5,718 nucleotides of DNA, taken from an uncultured Cryomorphaceae bacterium (GTDB lineage: Bacteria; Bacteroidota; Bacteroidia; Flavobacteriales; Schleiferiaceae). The notes beneath the pieces were generated by a model. That model was not told the DNA's origin. It saw nothing but the letters and a program-made list of their open reading frames with translations, and did not search any database. The stretch covers positions 1 through 5,718 of the forward strand of contig CALCFH010000362.1 of the NCBI GenBank assembly GCA_937900215.1. The letters run 5' to 3'. Position numbers and translations under genes: made by a program. Shown one piece after another: positions 1 to 5,718 of the stretch; position 1 is the stretch's first letter, and each line of letters starts with the position of its first letter.

Positions 1-106
1 CTAACACTTTTTCCACGACGGAGGTCCCGAGTTCCGCGACGATGGTCCCGAGTTGCGCGACGATGGTCCCGAGTTGCGCGACGATGGTCCCGAGTTTTGC
101 GTCGAA

Positions 107-232
107 GGACCTTTAATTCGAATCTAACAACCAAAGTTTCGAAACGGAGGTCAGGAGTTGGAAATCGGAGGTCAGAAGTTCCGCGACGATGGACCTTTAA
201 TTGAAATCGAAGGTCAGGAGTTCCGCGACGAA
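107..232. repeat. Higher-order block, copy 1 (six 21-bp units)
   Basis: Six units in the order GPLIRI-stop, QPKFRNG, GQELEIG, GQKFRDD, GPLIEIE, GQEFRDE. By my hand alignment this block matches 338-463 at about 106 of 126 positions without gaps, in the same unit order. This suggests duplication of a multi-unit segment, not only expansion of single units. This copy contains the in-phase TAA at 125-127, where the other copy has GAA. Confidence 0.7.
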
Positions 233-637
233 GGTCCCGAGTTGCACGACGAAGGTCCCGAGTTCCACGGCGATGGTCCCGAGTTGCGCGACGATGGTCC
301 CGAGTTGGCGAACAATGGTCCCGAGTTGCGCGACGATGGTCCGTTAAAAGAAATCGAAGGTCCGAAGTTTCGAAACGGAGGTCAGGAATTGGAAATCGAA
401 GGTCCGAAGTTCCGCGACGAAGGACCTTTAATTGAAATCAGAGGTCTCGAGTTCCGCAACGAAGCTAGGAAGTTGAAGGAGGATGGTCCCGAGTTGGAAA
501 TTGGAGTTGGGGAATTAAGCGAAGAGGGTCTCGAGTTGGAAATCGAAGATAAGAAAGGGAGACATCACAAATCCCTTCCAACCAAAAATGGACTGAAAGT
601 TTTGAGGCCTTATTTCCTGAATAAAATGGAAGTATGA
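158..637 (+). CDS. Doubtful hypothetical ORF (159 aa) running through the 21-bp repeats
   Basis: The only plus-strand reading frame covering the array. Residues 1-130 are degenerate heptads (GPELRDD, GPLIEIE and relatives), very acidic with regular Gly-Pro. The last 29 residues (from DKKGRHHK to NKMEV) are basic and not repeated. I do not recognise it. Against a gene: the only start upstream of the repeats is TTG; no signal peptide or hydrophobic segment is present; the same repeat frame continues upstream through a TAA at 125-127; and an open frame is expected whenever a stop-free 21-bp unit is repeated. For a gene: array length is a strict multiple of three, and GGAGGT at 146-151 sits six bases before the TTG, although that hexamer recurs at other unit junctions and Bacteroidota depend little on such sites. 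It could also be the remnant of a longer repeat protein. Gly and Pro in every heptad argue against a coiled coil. Confidence 0.2.
   Translation: MEIGGQKFRDDGPLIEIEGQEFRDEGPELHDEGPEFHGDGPELRDDGPELANNGPELRDDGPLKEIEGPKFRNGGQELEIEGPKFRDEGPLIEIRGLEFRNEARKLKEDGPELEIGVGELSEEGLELEIEDKKGRHHKSLPTKNGLKVLRPYFLNKMEV
338..463. repeat. Higher-order block, copy 2 (six 21-bp units)
   Basis: Six units in the order GPLKEIE, GPKFRNG, GQELEIE, GPKFRDE, GPLIEIR, GLEFRNE, offset from the first copy by exactly 231 bp (11 units). The most similar pairs of units are the third, fourth and fifth (two differences each). The first unit is the most diverged. Confidence 0.7.
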
Positions 638-661
638 AAGCGACGAAATGACCTTCCGCCT

Positions 662-692
662 AAAAAATAGCTACTCCTATATATATAGGTAG
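662..692 (-). terminator. Possible Rho-independent terminator of sprA
   Basis: CCTATATATATAGG at 676-689 is a perfect 14-bp palindrome. The arms can be lengthened by CTA (671-673) and TAG (690-692) with a two-base bulge at 674-675. Read on the minus strand, the hairpin is followed after three bases by six T residues (667-662), about 130 nt past the sprA stop. The order of stem then T run fits a terminator for sprA. The stem is mostly A-T and has no proper loop, since the centre of the palindrome must open to form one, so it would be weak. Confidence 0.35.
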
Positions 693-725
693 AGAATTTC
701 TGTAATCCTGCCTACTCTCTTAGGG

Positions 726-741
726 CTTTTGAAAGCAAAAG
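726..741. repeat. Small perfect inverted repeat (6-bp stem, 4-nt loop)
   Basis: CTTTTG at 726-731 and CAAAAG at 736-741 are exact reverse complements around AAAG. The site is 81 bp downstream of the sprA stop, so it would lie in the sprA 3' untranslated region. Only two of the six pairs are G-C and no T run follows directly on the minus strand, so a role in termination or mRNA stability is only a possibility. Confidence 0.35.
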
Positions 742-821
742 TGTAAAAGCATTTCTCTCAAAGCACAGGCTATTCACTTTCCACAATTCACTCTCCGCTT
801 ACCCTAAATTGAATTTCCGCT

Positions 822-3800
822 CTACTGAGCTAAACTAATCCGTACGCTAATACCTGTATTGATGGAGCTGGTTGGGAAGGCGGTGGAGATTTTATACTGA
901 CTCACGTTGTGGTCGTAGAAGAGTTTGGCTGTGATGCGCTGCGAGATGGCGTAGTCTGCAGAAAACTTAATCGTAACAATGCGTTGACCTGCATTTACTT
1001 GATCGAGCTCTTCTACAATTCTTCTAATTACAGTAATATTATCGCGTATGGATACATCGGCTTTTAGTTCTAAATTACTTTGAACGGCTTTCTTTTGTGC
1101 GCCTACACGAATGAAGTTGAAGCGGATATCTTTCAGTATGTATCCAAGTCCAATAGTGTATTCCGTTCCTTTTATTTCCGACACCTGATTGTTCGCCAAA
1201 CTTAGATTCACATTTCTGTCTTTCTTATAATCAAAGCGGAAGGTTACGCTGTTCTTCATGCGCACATTCAATCCGATCAGCGGAGAGAATTGCTCACTAA
1301 ACCCGATCTGACTGATCAAATCTGCATTCATAAAGTCGCCATTTATGTTCCTTGGATTAGAACCGGGTTCGCTCAAAAGCGAATCGGAATAGGCGAGGTT
1401 GGTGGCAATGCTTTGTACGGTATAGGTAGAACGATAACCATGACTTAAGGTTACATTCTGGGCATACTTCTTAATAAACCCTATTTTCCCCAGCCCATCG
1501 TAGTTCAAGTTCCAGTTCGGAATGGGTGTAGACTTCTTCCAAGAAAGTCCATATGAATCGGCATTGTTTCCGCTATAGGCAGCTAAGAATGCAGGAATAA
1601 GAACTTCTTGAGAGATGATGCTATAACCGTCGTAACCATAATTGGTGGTATCCGGATCGCCCGTTATAACGGCATTGTAATTCGGATCTCTTGCGGCTCT
1701 TTCTTCCGCCAACCTCTGAGAAATAACCAATCGGTTGTCTAAGAATTCTTGGAAAGCGGCGGAGCTATAAGCCGGTGCATTGCTCTGATCCCAAGCGGTT
1801 GGAAGGGTAAAGAAGCTAATGCTGTAGTTGCCTGTGGTATTTCGGTTCTGCTCTGTAAATTCAGAGAGATCCTCATCAAACCTCCAAAAGGCATTTACAT
1901 TTCTTCCCTCATTTCTGTTGGCGGTTACATCAATCCTAAAATCTTTAAAAGGCTCTACGCTGGCGCGGTAATTAATTACTTCGCTCCAAGTGCGCGAGAA
2001 GGCGTTGTTTTGATACGGACTGGTAGTGAGCCAATCGTTTTCTGCTGCTTTTACGCGGAGGTCGTTGGAAGACAAATCGTCGGGTGGTTGGATTCCCAAA
2101 ACAAATCCGAGACCGGGAGCCCAGTTGCTGGAAGGATTCATTCCAAAGTGTTCGGGTCTTGGCAAAAAGCCAGGCAAGGCCGTACCTTGACTCAATTGAT
2201 ACGATCCGCCAAAGGTGCGCACACTCATGGCGGCACGAACGGTTCCTTCTATGATCTTCGTAAATACAGATTTTTGAGTGGTGTCTTTTTGTTCATCGGG
2301 TGCTTGATTGGGTCTTCCGGGAATTTGTCTGCGAACGGGTCCTTCTCTGCCACTTGAAACAGGAGTATTGATCTTGCTTAAATACGGGATCTTATTGTAA
2401 AACTGCACAAGGTTTAACTGCCCTGTTAGGTTAATGGTGCTGCTATTCTGTATGGTATTTCCCAATCGCAAACTATCGTTCTGGGCGTTTAAAGCCGCCT
2501 GTGAGTTGGTGGTCCAACTAAAGGTTCCTCCATAGCGAGCATCGAGGGTAACAAAGTCGAGCAGCGGAATTTTATTGATGGGCACCTTGTAGTTCAAGTT
2601 CACCCTTTGTTGAAATTGGGTAGGTCTACCACCTGCCCAAAAACTCTCTTGAATGCTATTGCGCACGCTGTCAGCACTGGCGGGTCCGTACAACTCATCC
2701 ACCCGCGTATTCATAGTGGCATTGTAGTCGAACTTCAAGGCTTTGGTGAAATCCCAACCCAAATCGTACTGCCTAATCATGGTAAAGGCCTTATTGTAGG
2801 TGGTTGGAAGGGGGAAGTCGAAATTGTCTGTATTGCGCTGTTTGTTCTCTTGATACATCCGCATTAATTCGGCGCGCACCAATACTTTGCTTGGATAGTA
2901 GTTGAAATTGAAATCGCTGAGCAAAGACCACCATTCGCTTCGGTTAAACAAGGCCACATTCTTAAAAGGCTCAACCGTTTTGGGTTTTGTTTGGAAGTTG
3001 TAGGCCAAGTTCGCACGATGATCTACTCTTCGATCAAATTCGGTATTGATATTTCTTCTAAACTGCTCGTTGAAAGAGTAGCCAGCGCTGAAGTTCTCTA
3101 CATCATAGATCGCTGGCCGCTTTTTGCTATCGGGGTTTCGCTGCATACCCACATTGGTGAAGTTAAATCCTCTTCGAAGGGTGTAATCTTGTGCGGCACG
3201 TTTTAGCTCTGCCTGCTCTGCCTGGGATTCTAAATTGTTCAAGGCATCGTCGAACTCAATGTCAGGGTCGAGCGGATTAAACATAGGGTCTTTCCACTCC
3301 TCGGCTATTCCATAATAGAAAGGAATTCGAAGTCTAGACTCGTCGCCAAAGAACTTGCCCAGTTGGAAGTTGGTTTGAAGGTCATAGGCATACATTTGCT
3401 CTTGCTGCCGTTCGGTTGGACCTTGGTCTATGCTTCCAAAACCGATGGAACTGGTGCGGCCCGAAAGCGCCACATTTCCAAAATCGGCTAATTTGGCAGA
3501 GATACGTGCATTGGCTGCCCATCCGCCTCTCTGGTCAAAATCAGTCATTCTAAGCTCATTGACCCAAACTTCCGCACATTTAGGCAGTCCGTCGTCTCCA
3601 TCTCCTTGAACTCGCTTCTTCGGATTTCGGATACCAATCATAATGGTTCGAACATTGCTCAAGTTGGGCGATCCCACTACCGAAACGCGGTTGCGGCCTC
3701 TAAATACAGTATAAACATCGCGCAGACTCCGGTCTGGATTGTCTCTCAAGAATCGGTCTCTCTCTAACTTCACCTCTTTTAAGTCGCCCATTGCAAAATC

Positions 3801-5718
3801 GAAGGAATTGCTCTCAGGCCAAACACTACTGGGGTCTGTTTCGCCCCATTGCGTCACCAGCATGGGGATTTCGTATTCATAATAATTCGCATTGTAGTCG
3901 CTACCCAAGCGCACAAATACGGTTAAATCGCCATTTCGCAAATTCCGATTGTCTCCTGCCTCGGCATGTACAAACATTTTTAAGCGATTGAAGAGACGCA
4001 AATCCATATTCAGATTTCGGAAGGCAGCGCGGGCATCGCCATCCAATAAATCGCACACACGCAATGAAAGCGATTGCTCGTTCTGTTGTTGTAAGCTGGC
4101 CGTTCCAAAGAGAATCTGACGATCGATGCCCGGTGGAAGCACGTAGGCAATGGGAACACGAGCACCATTTTCTTCCAGGTTAACCGCATTGAGTTCAAAA
4201 GTGGTAGGTGAACCCTCATCGGTGGGTACATCTTCCCTAATTCCATCTAACGAAAAGCGGTAGCGTCTCCATTCGCCTCTCACCAAATCAAGACTAGCAA
4301 AACGCAAGACAACGGGTTGCTCGAATTCGGTTAAGAACATTCGAATGAAACGGATGGAGCGGAAATCACCAATGGGTCCTACTCTTTTATCGGGACTAAA
4401 AATGGGGATTTTAAACTGGTACCAACGCGAAGTTTCTCTTTGTCCGTTTGGAAGTTCGGGAGTAGTGGTTTCAAATACATCGGTAATATAGTTTCTACCA
4501 ACCACCATATCCTCTTGTCTTAAGCTCACCCTATATTGGTAGTAGCTTTCGGTTTTACTCATGGTTTGATCTCGGTTGAGATCTTCCATATCAGGTATTT
4601 GAGTTGCTGATTGAGGAAATCCGCCCACTTGGTCTGTGCTTGAGTTGTTTTGCGGATTGTTATAACGCTTGTATCTCTCGAGTATGTCTGCGCTTTGGGC
4701 ATCGTAATCGGCGCTGAGATAAAATAAGAAGTTGTCGGAGGCAGGATCGTCGTTCGCCAATTGGTAGGCCTGAGTTCCTGTTCCAATATTGGTGGCTACT
4801 CTTTCTAAATAGGTAAGAGATCCTTGAAGGTCCCAGGTTCTTTCTTGCTCGTCGGTCAATCCATCGGCGCCCACATCCTGAAGTGGACGAGAACCAGGGG
4901 CATTGTCGAAGCCAGCAACCAAGGGTTGTGTTCTGGGCACCAATCCCCAGGTGGTTGAGTCTACAATAGACAAATCGCCCACGGGCGAAAGTCCATTTTC
5001 AAAAGCCTGACGGCCATCTTTTAATAGATCTTCAGAAACAGAACCTAGGTTAAAATACAAATCTCCTCCTTGGTGGTTGGGATCTTCTAGATACGGATCC
5101 AACATCCAAAATTGAATGTATTCTATATTCTGTTCTTCAAAGTTGTTGGTTTGTAGCGAACGCATAATTCCGCCCCATCTCGACTCAGGATCTTTTAAAG
5201 TTCCATCTATATTCAAACCAGCAGAGTAGGTACTTCCCTCTACGTCGAAGTTATAAGGCCCTCTTTCTTCTGGATAATAGCTGAGGTCAAACATGGCAAT
5301 GTTGCGCGGAGAGGCGGCATCTAACTCTCTATTTGGAAAAACTTCAGAGAAGAGAATTTGCCTAACGTATTGACCCGATTGCAAGTTTTTATCTGCCGAA
5401 ATATTGCTTGGCGTATTGCCATCGTTATTGTAAAAAGTGGGGTCGATAGAGTACCAAGCCAGACGAGCGCGATTGAAGTTATAGGCAATATCATTGTTCA
5501 GAAGACCCTCTTGAAATAGACCTCCTTGGCCAGAAGGAGTACTTGCAAGAACCCAAGAATTCTGATTCCCAATGGGAATCATGGTCTGGCTGCTTTCGAA
5601 ATCATCTAGATAAGTGGTGGCCTCGCCATCGATCTTAATTCCGCGTGGAGAGCCGGGTATCATTTGAGCAACCTCTCCCTGCACGGTAATATCCGACTCT
5701 TCCTTGGTATCTATGAAC
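822..5718 (-). CDS. sprA: SprA/Sov, T9SS outer-membrane translocon barrel, C-terminal part (5' end off the window)
   Basis: Encodes the last 1631 residues of SprA, the outer-membrane channel through which type IX cargo (adhesins, enzymes, gliding proteins) leaves the periplasm. In Flavobacterium johnsoniae SprA is about 2400 residues and forms a 36-strand barrel with partners such as PorV (family knowledge). Numbering from the first full codon at 5717: residues about 12-60 carry the PGSPRG, YLDDFESS and WVLASTP signature; WGGIMR and NIEYIQFWMLDPY follow near 180-210, resembling an SprA_N-type segment. CAEVWVNELRMTDFDQRGGW lies near 715-735, then KLADFGNVALSG and GFGSIDQ. YNKIPYLSKIN precedes a Pro/charged, probably disordered loop at about 1121-1150. 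LPGFLPRP and APGLGFVLGIQ lie near 1179-1212. The end has MKNSVTFRFDYKKDRNVNLS, DNITVIRR, GQRIVTIKFSADYAIS and ISTAFP, typical of the SprA C terminus, and stops at TAG (824-822). Only two cysteines are seen. There is no frameshift or internal stop. The frame is open to the edge, so promoter, signal peptide and true start are not visible. Confidence 0.96.
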   Translation of the reverse strand, partial: FIDTKEESDITVQGEVAQMIPGSPRGIKIDGEATTYLDDFESSQTMIPIGNQNSWVLASTPSGQGGLFQEGLLNNDIAYNFNRARLAWYSIDPTFYNNDGNTPSNISADKNLQSGQYVRQILFSEVFPNRELDAASPRNIAMFDLSYYPEERGPYNFDVEGSTYSAGLNIDGTLKDPESRWGGIMRSLQTNNFEEQNIEYIQFWMLDPYLEDPNHQGGDLYFNLGSVSEDLLKDGRQAFENGLSPVGDLSIVDSTTWGLVPRTQPLVAGFDNAPGSRPLQDVGADGLTDEQERTWDLQGSLTYLERVATNIGTGTQAYQLANDDPASDNFLFYLSADYDAQSADILERYKRYNNPQNNSSTDQVGGFPQSATQIPDMEDLNRDQTMSKTESYYQYRVSLRQEDMVVGRNYITDVFETTTPELPNGQRETSRWYQFKIPIFSPDKRVGPIGDFRSIRFIRMFLTEFEQPVVLRFASLDLVRGEWRRYRFSLDGIREDVPTDEGSPTTFELNAVNLEENGARVPIAYVLPPGIDRQILFGTASLQQQNEQSLSLRVCDLLDGDARAAFRNLNMDLRLFNRLKMFVHAEAGDNRNLRNGDLTVFVRLGSDYNANYYEYEIPMLVTQWGETDPSSVWPESNSFDFAMGDLKEVKLERDRFLRDNPDRSLRDVYTVFRGRNRVSVVGSPNLSNVRTIMIGIRNPKKRVQGDGDDGLPKCAEVWVNELRMTDFDQRGGWAANARISAKLADFGNVALSGRTSSIGFGSIDQGPTERQQEQMYAYDLQTNFQLGKFFGDESRLRIPFYYGIAEEWKDPMFNPLDPDIEFDDALNNLESQAEQAELKRAAQDYTLRRGFNFTNVGMQRNPDSKKRPAIYDVENFSAGYSFNEQFRRNINTEFDRRVDHRANLAYNFQTKPKTVEPFKNVALFNRSEWWSLLSDFNFNYYPSKVLVRAELMRMYQENKQRNTDNFDFPLPTTYNKAFTMIRQYDLGWDFTKALKFDYNATMNTRVDELYGPASADSVRNSIQESFWAGGRPTQFQQRVNLNYKVPINKIPLLDFVTLDARYGGTFSWTTNSQAALNAQNDSLRLGNTIQNSSTINLTGQLNLVQFYNKIPYLSKINTPVSSGREGPVRRQIPGRPNQAPDEQKDTTQKSVFTKIIEGTVRAAMSVRTFGGSYQLSQGTALPGFLPRPEHFGMNPSSNWAPGLGFVLGIQPPDDLSSNDLRVKAAENDWLTTSPYQNNAFSRTWSEVINYRASVEPFKDFRIDVTANRNEGRNVNAFWRFDEDLSEFTEQNRNTTGNYSISFFTLPTAWDQSNAPAYSSAAFQEFLDNRLVISQRLAEERAARDPNYNAVITGDPDTTNYGYDGYSIISQEVLIPAFLAAYSGNNADSYGLSWKKSTPIPNWNLNYDGLGKIGFIKKYAQNVTLSHGYRSTYTVQSIATNLAYSDSLLSEPGSNPRNINGDFMNADLISQIGFSEQFSPLIGLNVRMKNSVTFRFDYKKDRNVNLSLANNQVSEIKGTEYTIGLGYILKDIRFNFIRVGAQKKAVQSNLELKADVSIRDNITVIRRIVEELDQVNAGQRIVTIKFSADYAISQRITAKLFYDHNVSQYKISTAFPTSSINTGISVRISLAQ

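Larger units (their letters stand above)
11..547. repeat. 21-bp tandem repeat array, 25 full units plus a partial left unit
   Basis: From base 23 to 547 the sequence divides into 25 successive 21-bp units without any gain or loss of a base. A partial unit at 11-22 matches only in its second half. The commonest unit starts GGTCCCGAGTT and ends GCGCGACGAT; identical copies begin at 44, 65, 275 and 317. Variants change the second codon slot (CCC, CAG, CCG, CCT, CTC) and switch the second half between CGCGACGA and GAAATCGA. Units starting at 464 and 506 are clearly degenerate and the pattern is lost after 548, as expected at the edge of a tandem array. Read on the plus strand from base 23, each unit is one heptapeptide (GPELRDD, GPLIEIE, GQELEIE, GPKFRNG). 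There are no unique spacers. The function is unknown to me; it lies about 275 bp downstream of the sprA stop codon. Confidence 0.95.
548..821. other. Intergenic stretch between the repeat array and the sprA stop
   Basis: Apart from the tail of the doubtful plus-strand frame (to 637) I see no gene here. The stretch is AT-rich compared with the array. It holds a 14-bp palindrome (676-689), a small perfect hairpin (726-741) and a two-copy 14-bp direct repeat (772-799). I found no convincing tRNA, structured RNA or Bacteroidota-type promoter. The glycine-cleavage gene gcvH, which from memory often follows sprA in Flavobacteriaceae, is not within the 821 bases shown. Confidence 0.6.

Noticed and set aside
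1..437. Minus-strand reading frame open through much of the array (heptads of the RRATRDH type)
   Set aside because: It has stops at 438-440 and 465-467, no clear start, and is open only because the repeat unit lacks stops in that phase. The other two minus frames are broken many times (TTA or TCA on the plus strand in the repeat variants).
11..547. CRISPR array
   Set aside because: The units are contiguous 21-mers with no unique spacers between them, and no cas gene is visible.
158..547. Coiled-coil protein based on the heptad period
   Set aside because: Each heptad carries Gly and usually Pro and lacks the a/d hydrophobic pattern, so a heptad period here does not mean a coiled coil.
640..821. 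Promoter of the Bacteroidota type (TTTG near -33, TAnnTTTG near -7)
   Set aside because: I found no pair of such elements with correct spacing, and no gene start nearby that would need one.
2268..2357. Pro/charged low-complexity segment in SprA as an unusual insertion
   Set aside because: It follows YNKIPYLSKIN at a place where, as far as I recall, SprA proteins usually have a variable loop, so it is probably ordinary.
1749..3991. Several plus-strand open frames of 66 to 202 codons lying opposite sprA
   Set aside because: They lie fully antisense to a strongly conserved SprA frame, have no recognisable domains, and are expected shadows of a long coding sequence.
4010..4786. Short minus-strand frames within sprA in other phases
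   Set aside because: They overlap the SprA frame entirely and have no recognisable protein features.

Overview
The window looks like a piece of a Bacteroidota chromosome, most likely from the order Flavobacteriales or a close relative. The evidence is one very long minus-strand reading frame (822 to the right edge). It encodes the C-terminal two thirds or so of SprA (Sov in Porphyromonas), the giant outer-membrane barrel of the type IX secretion system (T9SS), which is found only in Bacteroidota. The gene's 5' end lies beyond the right edge. The frame stays open up to base 5718, so the GTG near 5684 is an internal valine codon and not a start.

Layout, left to right. Bases 11-547 hold a tandem array of a 21-bp unit: 25 consecutive full units (23-547) with no insertion or deletion, plus a partial unit on the left. 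Every unit is seven codons long. One plus-strand frame therefore reads as heptapeptides of the GPELRDD / GPLIEIE / GQELEIE type, and a TTG-initiated frame (158-637) can be drawn through it. That frame is interrupted in phase by TAA at 125-127, and I regard it as a doubtful gene. Within the array a six-unit block (107-232) recurs exactly 11 units later (338-463). Bases 548-821 hold no convincing gene. They contain an AT-rich palindrome followed, on the minus strand, by a T run (a possible sprA terminator), a second small hairpin and a few short repeats. Bases 822-5718 are sprA.

No second confident gene is present, so no operon can be read from the window. The least explained part is the 21-bp array just downstream of sprA. 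It looks more like a non-coding or decaying tandem repeat with higher-order structure than a working protein gene, but the sequence alone does not settle this. I do not see evidence for a new multi-gene system here.
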